Below, in pieces: positions 36,883-47,600 of a stretch of DNA of 64,000 nucleotides. A model generated the notes under the pieces. It did not search any database, was not told the origin of the DNA, and saw nothing but the letters and a program-made list of their open reading frames with translations. Each line of letters starts with the position of its first letter. The first letter of the stretch is position 1. Both the position numbers and the translations under genes were made by a program. Origin of the DNA: Verrucomicrobiota bacterium (lineage in GTDB: Bacteria; Verrucomicrobiota; Verrucomicrobiia; Limisphaerales; JADJPG01); assembly GCA_016713365.1 (NCBI GenBank), contig JADJPG010000045.1, positions 1 to 64,000 on the forward strand, given 5' to 3'.

Positions 36883-39800
36883 TCAGTTGTTCGGAGACTG
36901 TTGTTCTTCGTCATCCTTGCCGCCCTTGCCGTCATACTTGGGTTTGCTCGGCGGCTTGATGCAGTTCTCCATGCCCTTGCTGATGGCTTGCGACCAGCGG
37001 ATCAACGAGGTGGCGAGTTCAGGCTGATACGGGGTGACCTGCGCGCGCACCTTCTTCTCGAAGGCGTCGAGCGTGGTCTGCGTCGGGCGCAGCTTGCCGC
37101 CGCCCGCGTGGCGGAGGGCGATGCGGAGCGTGGCGGTGAGTTCGCGCTTGGCGAGGCGGTAGGCCGCGGATTGGTTGACCTTCTCGATCAACAGCTCGAT
37201 GGCGAGCGGCGCGGTGACGACTTCCAGAGTCTTCGACGTCGTGTCGGTCAGACCGTTGGGGTCTGTGACGACGAGCACGACGGTGTGAGTGCCGACTTCC
37301 AGGCAGTTGGTGGTGACCGCGCTCGACGAGAACGGAACGACTTCCTGCTCGAGGAACCAGAGGTAGCTCAGGGCGCCGTTGTCTGAACCGGACGAGAGTG
37401 AGCCGTCGAGCTTCAGGCAGGAGTTCCACCAGTTGCACGAGATGAGCACGGGGTTCTCAAAGTCCGGTGAGAAGTCCACGAGTTGATCCGCGGTGATGAC
37501 CGCTGTCGGCGGCTGGTTGTCTCCCCGGACGGTCACGCCGAACGAGCAGCTGGCGTTGTTGCCGGCTGCGTCGGTCGCCGTGCAGGTGACGGTGGTGATG
37601 CCCACGGCAAAGGTGCTGCCGGAGGCGGGCACGCAGGCCAGGGTGACTTCGCCGCAGGTATCGGAAGCGGTGGCTTCGAAGGTGACGACGGCGCCGTTCG
37701 CGCTGGTCGCAGTGGCGTTGATGTCGCCCGGGCAGGTGACGACCGGAGCCGTGGTGTCAGCGACGATCACATTGACCGGGGCCGAGGTGGAGGAGTTGCC
37801 GTTGCTGTCCGTGGCAATGGCCGTCAGCGCGTAGGAGCCGGCGGGTGCCTCCGGAACGGAGACGCAATACGGTTCCGCCGTGGCGACGCCGAGCGGCGCA
37901 ACGCCGTTCGCGAAGAACGCGACTTGGGCGATGGTCGCTCCATTGCCCGCCGTGGCCGTGGCGCAGATTGTCGCGGTGGCGCAGGCCGGGAGGGTGCTGC
38001 CGTCGACCGGGCTGTTGATCACGACGACCGGCGGCTGGCTGGCCTTGCGGGTTCCGAGCGCGCGGATGTTGCGGACCTTCAGACCGGTGTAGCCGGCGCC
38101 GGCGTTGTTCACCTTGAACTGGAGTTCGTTCACGCCTTCGCGGAAGCCGCTGGTGATCGTGAACGTGGAGTAGGCTACGAAACCACCGAGGTTCTTGAAG
38201 CCGGTCGATACGCCGTTGAGCAGAACGTCCTGGCCTTCGTTGTCGGTGGACCACTCGCCGGAGAGGTGGACGGTGGCCGGGTCGAAGCCGGTCAGGTCGA
38301 AGCTGTGCGTGTAGATGTAGTCGCCGGTGGACGCCGCGGAAGTTTCCGTGCGCGGTCCGATCCACTTGGAGTCCGCCTCGTTCGCCACCCAGGGACCGGC
38401 GACGATCGGGAACAACGTGGAGTCCTGCACCATGGCGTCGGCGGACGCGGCGTCGGGATTCGTCGTGAGACGATAGTGGGCGTCGGCGGTGCCGTCGGCA
38501 ACCGCGGAGCCACTGCTGTCCACGCCGGTGTTGTAGACGCCGGAGATGACTTCGAGCACGGCGAGCGTGACGTTGTCGCTGACTTTTTCGCCGGCGAAGT
38601 TGGACACGCGCACGGCGTAGGTGCCGGCGTCGCTGGAGCCGGCGCTGGCGATGCTGAGTTCAGGATTGTTCGCACCCGGGATGTCGACGCCGTTCTTCGT
38701 CCACTGGTAAGTGAGCGGCTCGGCGCCGTTGGCCACCACGGTGAAGGTGGCGGGTTCGCCGACGGCCACGGCGACGTTCTGCGGCTGGGAGAGGATTAGC
38801 GGCGCATCGCGCAGGCTGAGGACGGCCGGGGCGCTGCGCACGGTGCCGAACGGGCTGATGATTTCGACGCTGTATTCGCCGACTTGATCCGGGAAGTCGA
38901 AGGTGAACGAAAGTTCCGGACCGTTTTCGAGGAGCAACGGATCCGCGCCGTAGTACCATTGATATTCGAGCGTCGGGCTGCCGTTGGCGCGGACGCTGAA
39001 CGTGGCGCGTTCGCCGATCAGGAGCGCCTTGCTCTGGGGCTGTTCGACGATGAAGGGCGCGGTGCCGTCCGGCAGGGCGTCACCGAGGGCGCGGAGGTTG
39101 TCCACGCGCAGACCGGTGTAGCCGAGGGCGGCATTGTTCAGCTTGAAGTCGATGGTGTTCGGACCGGCGACGAAGCCGCTGGTGATCGAGAACGGAGTGA
39201 ACGACGGGAACTGCGCCGTGTTCTTCTGGCCGGTGGAAACGCCGTTGATGAGGATGTCGAGACCTTCGTTGTCCGTGGACCAGGTGCCGCTGATGGTCAC
39301 GGAGGCGGGATCAAAGCCAGTGAGGTCCACCACGGTGCGGTAGACGTAGTCACCACCAGCGCCAACGGCTCCGGCGGCGGCGGAAGTTTCCGTGCGGGGT
39401 CCGATCCACTTGGATCCGGCGTTGTTCGCGACCCAGGGGCCGGCGACGATCGGGAACACGGTGGAGTCTTCGACGAACGTGTCGGTCGAGGCGGAGTCCG
39501 GATTGACGATCAACTTGTAGTGGGCGTCCACGGTGCCGTCGGGCAGCGCGTTGCCGGAATCATCCACGCCGGTGTTGTAGGCCACTGTCACGCGATCGCG
39601 CACGACGATCACGGCGTCGGAACTGACGGAATTGCCGGCGGGGTTGCTGATGCGCACGGCGTAGGTGCCGGCGTCGTCCTTGGTGATGGGCGAGAAGGTG
39701 AGGTTCGGTTCCCAGGCACCGTCGATGTCAGTGCCGTTTTTCGTCCACTGATAGCTCAGCGGTGCGCTGCCGATGGCCGCGACGGTCAGGGTGAGCGTCG

Positions 39801-41442
39801 AGCCCGCTCCGATGGTCTGGCTTTGGGGCTGGACGGTGATGATGGGCACGGTGCCCGGCGCGAGGAAGCTGACGTTGTCGATCAGCAGCGTGGTGTCGCC
39901 GCCTTGGGGATTGCTCTTGATGAAGGCGATTTCCATGGAGGACGCGGTGGCGGTGAACGGCTCGCTGACGACCTGGCGATAAGGATTGGCGCCGCCGACG
40001 GGAGAGACGTTGTGGACTGCCACGATGGTGTTGCCGTTGGCCTTCACTTCGCACGCGGGAACACCGCCATTGCGGGCGTTCTCGTAATAGCTGAGCTGGT
40101 AGCTGGCACCGACAATGAAGCCGCTGACGATCTGGCTCATGGTGCCGTCGTCCTGGAGGAACGCGGCCTTGGTGCCATCGGGAATCGTGCCGTTGTCGGT
40201 GAACGGTCCGCCGAAGGTGCCGGGGTTAACGCCGTGACCGCCGAGCGCGCTCCAGCCGGTGATGGGGCCGTTGCCGCTGACGTAACCGGGGAAGGTGGCG
40301 AAGGTGTCGGCCTCAAAGCTCGGGTTCACAATCTGCGGAACCGTTGGCGGGTTCAGCTCGTAGTTGGCGAAGCCGTAGACGTGGATCGAGTTTCCTTCGA
40401 GCTGGTTGAAGTTCAATGTCACCGAGACATCCGTCGCGATGTAGCGATAGGAGAACGCGATGCCGTTGTTGTCGCCGAAGTGGTCTTGATTGATCGTGAG
40501 ACGGTCCTCACCGGCGCTGAAGGTCGCGGCGCGTGTGCCGTTTTCCCAGCCGACGGAGTAAATCGTGGCGACGTATTCGGCGCCGAGCTCCAGTCCGGTG
40601 ATGGTGATGCTCTGGGAAGGACCGCCGTAGAGGAAGTCATTCGCCATCGCGCGCGTGCCGTCGTTCAGGTTGTTCGCGTCGTTGTTGAAGACGTTGGCCA
40701 GGCCGGTGGCGGAGAACTTGTTCACCACCGACGGATTGCCGCCGGTGACACCCGTGAAGTCCACGCCACTGATCGTCGCGCCTGCCGCGCTGCCAAAATT
40801 GTAGGCGTGCGTGTAAGTCTTGGTGTTGTCGATTCCGGAACTCGCTTCATCCGTCCAGGCGGCGTAGGACCAGCCGCTGTTCTTCGGGGCGATGCTGAAA
40901 TCGTCCACCACCACGGTGTTGTCGCCGCCCGCGTTGTTATGTAGCGCCAGCGTCTGCGATTCCGCGGCCGCGGTGAAATCAAACGCGAAGTACTTGTAGG
41001 CGTTCGCGCCACCCACGGAGGTGACGCCGGTGTTGATGATGTCCGTGCCGTCGATGGCCACGCGCAGGTTCGCGGTGTTGCCGCCGCGGGCGTTGACCCG
41101 GAAATTCACCTTGTAGGCCGTGCCGACCGTCAGGCCGGAAACCGTTGCGCTCAACGAAGAGCTCGCGCTGTTCTGGATGAACGCCACCTGGCTGCCGTTC
41201 GGAATGACGCCATTGTCCGCGAAGGGACTGCCGCCTCCGGGGTTGATGCCCGAGCGGGCGGGATCGCCGGAGGCCCAGCCCGTGATCGGCGCGTTGCCGG
41301 ACACGTAGCCGGGGAACACCGTGAAGGTGTCGGCCTCGAAGCTGGGGTTGGGAATGACGGGTTGCGCACCCGCGGTGAGGGCGCCCAGCAGGCCGAGAGC
41401 GGCCAGGGCACCTTGGATCAGGTTTGGTTTCCGAGTTTTCAT
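36883..41442 (-). CDS. Giant secreted protein with duplicated carbohydrate-binding-like, Ig-like, HYR and PKD domains
   Basis: This exported protein has about 1520 residues. The start ATG 41442 (MKTRKPNLIQGALAALG) begins a signal peptide ending in AGAQ; ATGs at 41451 and 41448 are equally possible. An N-terminal ~160-residue module beginning NPSFEADTFTVFPGYVSG is repeated at ~380 as NPSFEADTFATFPGYVSG. Ig-like domains (IITVQPQSQTIGAG, PLILSQPQNVAVAVG) alternate with two copies of a ~165-residue YNTGVD…DNLRALG module (~617–790 and ~969–1132). Then come an HYR-like domain (TCPGDINATATS), a PKD-like domain and a charged C-terminal helix region (KPKYDGKGGKDDEEQQSPNN). No enzyme or PEP-CTERM signal is visible. 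The likely role is surface adhesion or glycan binding. Confidence 0.85.
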   Translation of the reverse strand: MKTRKPNLIQGALAALGLLGALTAGAQPVIPNPSFEADTFTVFPGYVSGNAPITGWASGDPARSGINPGGGSPFADNGVIPNGSQVAFIQNSASSSLSATVSGLTVGTAYKVNFRVNARGGNTANLRVAIDGTDIINTGVTSVGGANAYKYFAFDFTAAAESQTLALHNNAGGDNTVVVDDFSIAPKNSGWSYAAWTDEASSGIDNTKTYTHAYNFGSAAGATISGVDFTGVTGGNPSVVNKFSATGLANVFNNDANNLNDGTRAMANDFLYGGPSQSITITGLELGAEYVATIYSVGWENGTRAATFSAGEDRLTINQDHFGDNNGIAFSYRYIATDVSVTLNFNQLEGNSIHVYGFANYELNPPTVPQIVNPSFEADTFATFPGYVSGNGPITGWSALGGHGVNPGTFGGPFTDNGTIPDGTKAAFLQDDGTMSQIVSGFIVGASYQLSYYENARNGGVPACEVKANGNTIVAVHNVSPVGGANPYRQVVSEPFTATASSMEIAFIKSNPQGGDTTLLIDNVSFLAPGTVPIITVQPQSQTIGAGSTLTLTVAAIGSAPLSYQWTKNGTDIDGAWEPNLTFSPITKDDAGTYAVRISNPAGNSVSSDAVIVVRDRVTVAYNTGVDDSGNALPDGTVDAHYKLIVNPDSASTDTFVEDSTVFPIVAGPWVANNAGSKWIGPRTETSAAAGAVGAGGDYVYRTVVDLTGFDPASVTISGTWSTDNEGLDILINGVSTGQKNTAQFPSFTPFSITSGFVAGPNTIDFKLNNAALGYTGLRVDNLRALGDALPDGTAPFIVEQPQSKALLIGERATFSVRANGSPTLEYQWYYGADPLLLENGPELSFTFDFPDQVGEYSVEIISPFGTVRSAPAVLSLRDAPLILSQPQNVAVAVGEPATFTVVANGAEPLTYQWTKNGVDIPGANNPELSIASAGSSDAGTYAVRVSNFAGEKVSDNVTLAVLEVISGVYNTGVDSSGSAVADGTADAHYRLTTNPDAASADAMVQDSTLFPIVAGPWVANEADSKWIGPRTETSAASTGDYIYTHSFDLTGFDPATVHLSGEWSTDNEGQDVLLNGVSTGFKNLGGFVAYSTFTITSGFREGVNELQFKVNNAGAGYTGLKVRNIRALGTRKASQPPVVVINSPVDGSTLPACATATICATATAGNGATIAQVAFFANGVAPLGVATAEPYCVSVPEAPAGSYALTAIATDSNGNSSTSAPVNVIVADTTAPVVTCPGDINATATSANGAVVTFEATASDTCGEVTLACVPASGSTFAVGITTVTCTATDAAGNNASCSFGVTVRGDNQPPTAVITADQLVDFSPDFENPVLISCNWWNSCLKLDGSLSSGSDNGALSYLWFLEQEVVPFSSSAVTTNCLEVGTHTVVLVVTDPNGLTDTTSKTLEVVTAPLAIELLIEKVNQSAAYRLAKRELTATLRIALRHAGGGKLRPTQTTLDAFEKKVRAQVTPYQPELATSLIRWSQAISKGMENCIKPPSKPKYDGKGGKDDEEQQSPNN

Positions 41443-41617
41443 AATCATCATCGTTCTGTTTTGCACTCAAGCCCGCGCGAAGACGGTGCCTGCCATCTCC
41501 GTTTTTTCACGGGCTGTTGCCACGGATCACCGCGGCGGCTCTTTCAGGGATTGTCCCAAGAGCAGACCACAGCCGCATACGCTGCGGCAAGGCAATTGTC
41601 CGAGGTGAAAGCAGTTG

Positions 41618-44600
41618 TTACGGGATCAGGACCACGCGGTAGAACCGCTGGTTACCGCTGCCCGCATCAGTCGCAGACGCGGTCGCACCCGCGGCCGTCA
41701 CCGGGCCGCCGAGGTCGAGCCAATCCGTCGCGTTCAAGTCGTCTTTGTATTGCACGCGATAGCTCCGGCCGGCTTGCGCGGACCAGACGAGCGACACCGC
41801 GTTGTTTCCCAGGTTCACCGCCAGCACGGGCGGATTCGAAGTCGGGATGACATTCGCCGCGCGCGGCGTGGGTGTGGGCATGAAGTAGAACGGAGCCGGG
41901 CCTCCGCTCGGCCAACGGCCCTGGCTGAGATTATTGGTCTGCGCGCCGAACGTGATCGCGTCCAGCAGGCGACCCGCGGAATCGTAGAGCGCAATCTGCT
42001 CACCGCCCTGACCGAGCCGGAAGTTCACATGCAGATCACTGCCGGGCTGGGTTTGCGCCGGTTCTTCGTCCGCCCACACCAGCAGGTAGCCAAGCGGCCC
42101 GACGCTCATGCCGGCGGGAATGACCGATTTGCCAGGTCGGGTGAAGTCGTCCGTCAACGTGAAGCCCGTCAGGTCGACCGTGTTCGTGGTCGGATTGTAG
42201 ATTTCGAACCAGTCATCGAAATCCTGATCCGCCGGATCGCGCAGGAACGATGCGTTCGCCGCCATCCATTCGTTGATAAAGAGCGTCACCGGTTTCGCCG
42301 CCGGATTGTTCGTCGTGCCCGGCGTCACGTAGAAGAAGTTCTGGCGATACGACGACTGGCCGTCCGGAGACGCGCCGTAGGAACGATCCGCCTCCACGCC
42401 GGCGTAATTGAAGTAATCCACGATCTGCGGCGCGCCGTTCACCAAACGCGAGAGCACGACTGAGCCGTTGGTGGGCGCGAGGCGGAAGTTCGTGTGCAAC
42501 GCGGCAGCGGTGTTTTCCGCCAGCTCGTTGTCGGCCCACACGAGGAGAAACTCGCCTGCGCCGATGCTTGTGCCGGCCGGGAACGCCCATTGCGAGAGGC
42601 TCGAGTAGTTGTTCGCGAGATGGAAACCATCGAGGCTCAGCGCGCTGTCGCCGCCGTTGTAGAGCTCGATCCACGGATCGTTGTCGCCGGCGTTGTCCTT
42701 CAGCCCTGTGACGTTCTCCGGCTGCACTTCGCTGAGCCAGAGCTCAGGATACGCCGGCAAAGTGCCGATGCCGGAATTCTGCGCGCCTGGTGTGTAAGGC
42801 GTCGAACGCGGATCGATTGCGCCGTTGAAGCTGGTGTTGATGCGGAAGGAGAAGTTCGTGCCCGCCGTTCCGGACAGATACCAGAAGCTGAACGTGTAGA
42901 CCGTGTTGGTCGTCAACGCCGGGAAGCTCTGGGCAAAGTTGTTCAAACCCAGCGTGCCGGCGGTGAAGATCACCTGCGCGCTGGAGTTGCCTGAATGCGC
43001 GACGCTCGTGGTGATGACGCTGTTGGTCGCCGGACCCGCCACGCGCCACGCCGGGGCGAACGGCTCTTCGAATCCGCCATTGGCGAGCAGGTTCGGGCCA
43101 CCGGATGGATCGCTGCCCTGCACCAGTGAAACGTCGTCGAGGTAAACATTCCCGGGATTCGCGGCAGGCTGGAAGAAGAACGCAAGGTTCGTGGCCACCG
43201 ACGTGCCGACACTGCGGGTCAGGCTGAAGAACTTCCAGCCGTTACCCGCTGTCCAGTTGCTCACGCGATTGTTGTCCTGATTGGCGTCGATCAGTTGCAG
43301 CGATGCCCCCGATCCATCCGCCACGGCGGGCCATGGCAAATCGTCGTCGTAGGTCACGCGATCCACGATGGCGTCCTCCGCCGCCGTCGCGCCGGGCCGA
43401 ATCAACGTGAGCGTCTCGCCGCCGTTATCGAGCTGGCCGTTGAAGCCTTCGATGGCCGGGATGCCCCAGCCGTAGGCATTGCCGAACGCCGCGCGGTCCT
43501 TGCAGATCACGAGCAGGCCGCGGGGCAACAGCGTGGTTCCTTCCGGGAACGTGAAGTCGACGCCGCTCATCCGCCATCCGGTGAGGTTGAAGGAATACGT
43601 CTCCGAGCGATTGAAGAGCTCGATGTAGGTCGCGTCGGACACGAGCGGGTTGTACATCACTTCGTTGATGACGATGTTGTCGGCCGCGAGCTCCTCCGTG
43701 CCGGTGAACTCGACGATGTTCGTGCGACTGGCGCCCGACACTGGATTGCCGAAGCGATCGAAGCCGGCGATGACGAGCTCGTTGGTTCCCGCGCCGAGCG
43801 GGATCAGGAGCCGCCAGTTGTTTGCCGTGGTCCAGACGGGCGTGAACTCGACGCCGTTCACCGTGATGGTGCGAACAGTGACGGGCGCGGTGCCGGTGAG
43901 GGAGATGAGATTGCGGTTCGTGCTGAACGTGGCCGGTCCGGAGACGTTGAACACATTCGAGACGGTGTTCAGCTGCGTGAGCAGGAACGCCCGACGCTGG
44001 TTGATCCAGGTCTTGATCGCCGCGGGGCTGGCCAGCGAAATGCCGTTCGCCTGGAACGCCGCATACTTCGCGTCGAGGATCGCGTCGATCTTCGTGCCGG
44101 GACCGGACTGGAAGAACGTGTTCAAGCCTTCGGTCAACGAGCCCCAGTAGAGGCGTTTCCAGGCCGGGTTCGCGTACACGCGGTCCATCATGTCGTCGTT
44201 GAGATCTGGGAAGAGCGGGTCGTTCACCGGGTCGTTGAAGACGCCGAGGCCGACATCGAAATCCCAGCTCATCAACTTCCAGCCGGACTGCGTCGGCTTG
44301 TAGAGGAACGTGTTCTTCGCGTTCGGATTGCCGAAGGCATCCCAGAACGACGCGAGATCGTTCATCGCAAAGGTGCGCATCCAGTTGTCCATGTCCGCGA
44401 CGCTTTCCATCGCGGTCTGGTAGCCGTTGGTCGCGGCGTTGGCGGCGTCGACGAGATTGAAGATCGGCGAGTAATCGTTCGCCGTGCCGTCGATGGCGCG
44501 CGGTTTCCACACCCAGCGATAACGCGCCGTCTTCTTCACGCCGCCTGTGGTGGTGAAGAGCTCCATCGAGTTCAGATCCAGACAGCCCGTTTCGCGATCG

Positions 44601-47600
44601 CCGCGGTCGGAGAATTCATCCCAGCAATCGGGCTTGAACAGCGCGCCGTCCGGATCGTCGCTGAACCATTGCTCGACTGTCTCACCGGTCGGCTGCTGCA
44701 CGTCGTCCATGATCGTCCCGCGACGAACGCCGTTCACAAACATGATCACGTAACGGCGATAGTTGTTCGGCAGTCCGTATTGTTCGAGGAACCAATACAT
44801 CAACTGCTCGCGCTGGTTCGTGTCATCGCGCACCGGCCAGTCGAGCACGATGTGCGTGGTGCTGAGGAACGGATCGTCTTCACCGAACACGATGTCGTAT
44901 CCGCACAGGGCGCCGACCGGCGACGTGTAACCGGGCGAGGTATAAGGACTGCCGCTGTAGTGCGCGCCGACGTTGTAGATGACGCGGTTGGTGCCGTAGA
45001 CGAACGTGCCATCAAGGTTCTCGTTGCTGGTCTTCTCGCGATTCGCCCAAGTGGCGACCGTGGCATCCGTCAGCCACAGACGATAGGTCCCGAACGCTCC
45101 GGGCGGATGAGTCTCGCCGATGCGAACAAGGCATTCGCGCGCCGGAGTATCGCTGGGGAACTGGGTGGTCGCGATGACTGCGGGAATTGCGTGCTGATCC
45201 ACTGCCACGATGTGAAAGGCCACCAGCTTGCCGGTCGGCTGCCCGGGAATCTGCGCCGTGTAAATGCCGTCGCCAGCCAGTGCGTCGCCGCCCGCGCCGT
45301 CGTCGGTCATCGTCACGCTGGTGAGCGAAGTGGACGGATCGATGCGGTAGTTGAGCGTCACCGATTGAACTCCGTCCGGATCCGCGACGCGTGTGGTGAC
45401 ACGAATGGATTGACCCGCCTGTGGTAACACAGGCCGATGCGACACATCGCTAATCACCGGTCCAAGGTTGTTTAACCCGGTGCTGTTCGCGGCGCCTGGC
45501 GTGCCGAGATTGGTGGGAACCGGGAGGCGTCCGAACGCTTCAATGTAATTTCCCTTCAGGCGAATCAGGATTTCCGGATGGCCGCGCAGCCATTTCACCT
45601 TCGCGCGCAACGTGGCCGTGGCATTTGCAGCGACGGCGGAGGAGAGCTGGGCGGAGAGCCGATTCGCAGTGAGGTCGCCACGGTCGCTGGCGCGTAAGTG
45701 CAGCGAGCGCGAGCTGTTAAAGCCAGTGTTCTCGAGGCTGGTCTTGCTGTGCGTGCCTCCGAAGATCCACCCGTTCGTGCCGCTCTCGAACGTGGAGTTC
45801 GGCACGCGATTCGCACCGGAGACGATGACTTCGACATCATCCACCAACGCTTCACCCGGCCCAAGCAGCATCACTTGCACGCGGTCCGCCGCGCCGGAAC
45901 CCAGATCGAGCACGCCGGTGAATTCCACCGTTGTCCATGCGGACTTCGCGGTGTCGTCACTGTCGGTCCAATTCGCCCCCGCGCGGTTGTCGGCATGGGC
46001 ATCGCGCAGTTCGAGGCTGCTGCCGCCGCCGTCCGACCAGCGTCCCCAGCGACCGCCGTCCACGTAAGTGACTTCATCCATCACGATGTAGAAGACATTC
46101 GTGGTGATCACTCCGCTCGTGTTCGTCGTGAATCCGTAGTCCGGCATCGCCAGCGCGACACGTTCGCCGCCGTTCGCCAGCGTGCCGCCGTAGTTCCCGA
46201 TCAAGTTTGCTGAACTCAGGCCCGAATAATTCGTCGCCAGCCGCGAAGGATTCTTCGCCACGGCCAGATAGGCGCCGGAGTCGAGGGTGGTGCCCGCCGG
46301 GAAGGTGAAGTTGATGCCGCTCGTAAACCGCCAGCCGCTGATGTCCACGGGCTGCTCGCCGTCGTTGTGGATCTCAATGAACTCATCATCGCTATCGCCC
46401 GAGAGCGGATTGTACATGACCTCGGTGATCACAATATCGCGCGTCAGCGACGGCGCGTTGGTGGTGCCGGGAGTGCGGGACTGAAGTTCCTGAAAATCCG
46501 GCGCGCCGTCCGGGAAGCGTCCATACGCCACGCCGTTGGCCTGCCCGTCGTAGCGCAAGGCGGCAAGCATACGGTTTTGGTTTGAGCTGACGAGGTAGAC
46601 GGTTTCGCCATCCGACGCGAGCGAGAAGCTCAGCTGGGTTTGATCGAACATCGCGAAGCCACGCGCGGCGAGCGTCGTGCCGTCTGGGATGCGGAACTTG
46701 TTTGTCGCCGGATCGTCGGTCAGCCAGCAGCCCGAGAGGTTTACCGGGAGCGAACTGTTGTTGAAGAGCTCGATGTAGTCCAAGAGCGGCAGGTCGGTGT
46801 GCGCGAGGATTTCGTTGATGACGACGTTCTCGATCAAACCGGCGGGCAACGGATCAGCGGTGCCGGGTGAACCGTCTTTGAGCGCGCTCGCGGCCCACGC
46901 TTGCGGGTTGTTCTCACCATAGCTGGGGCGCGCCAGAATCATGGAATGCCCGGCGCCATCGGCGGCGATTGGCCACGGCGGCTGGTCGGTGTAGTTCACT
47001 TCGAGCACGATGCCACCGGAGCGTTTGCGCAGGCGCAGGGTGCCGCCTTCGTTAGTTTTTTTTTTTTTTTTTTTTTTTTTTGTTTTCTTGGGGAGGTTGT
47101 TCGTGAAGCCACCGACGACTCCGCTGATACTGTAGGCGGATTCGACGTCCGCCGGGACGGGCGCGACGACGAGGAAACTGTTGCCTTGAATGATCGTGTT
47201 CTCGGGGAAGGTGAAATCGACATCCCCGGTGAGGCGCCAGCCGCTGATATCCTCGAAGAAAGGATTGGAGTTATAAATCTCGATGAACTCGGTGCGCTGG
47301 CCATCGCCGTCCGCCGTCGGATGATACATGATCTCGGAGAACGTCAGACCGGTGCGACGGGTGGAAGGCCCGAGCGGTTCATAAGTGCGCTGCGCGGGGC
47401 TGAGAAATGTCAGGGTCAACGACGCGACCTGGCTGGTCACCGAGCCGGACGCGTTCGACACGATGACGTCGTATCCGCCTTCGTTGACGGTGCCGGCGTT
47501 CGCGAGGGAATAGCTCGCTGTCGTCGCGCCGCTGATCGGGGCGCCGTTGAACCGCCATTGGTAGCTGAACGGCCGGCTGCCGGCGGCGACCACATTGAAC

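Noticed and set aside
38884..45427. Long plus-strand frames (686 and 710 codons) opposite the giant exoproteins
   Set aside because: Both coincide exactly with repetitive, stop-poor antisense of secreted-protein modules and show no family pattern.
47056..47081. T26 run as a transcription terminator
   Set aside because: No GC-rich hairpin precedes it on either strand, and it lies inside an open coding frame.
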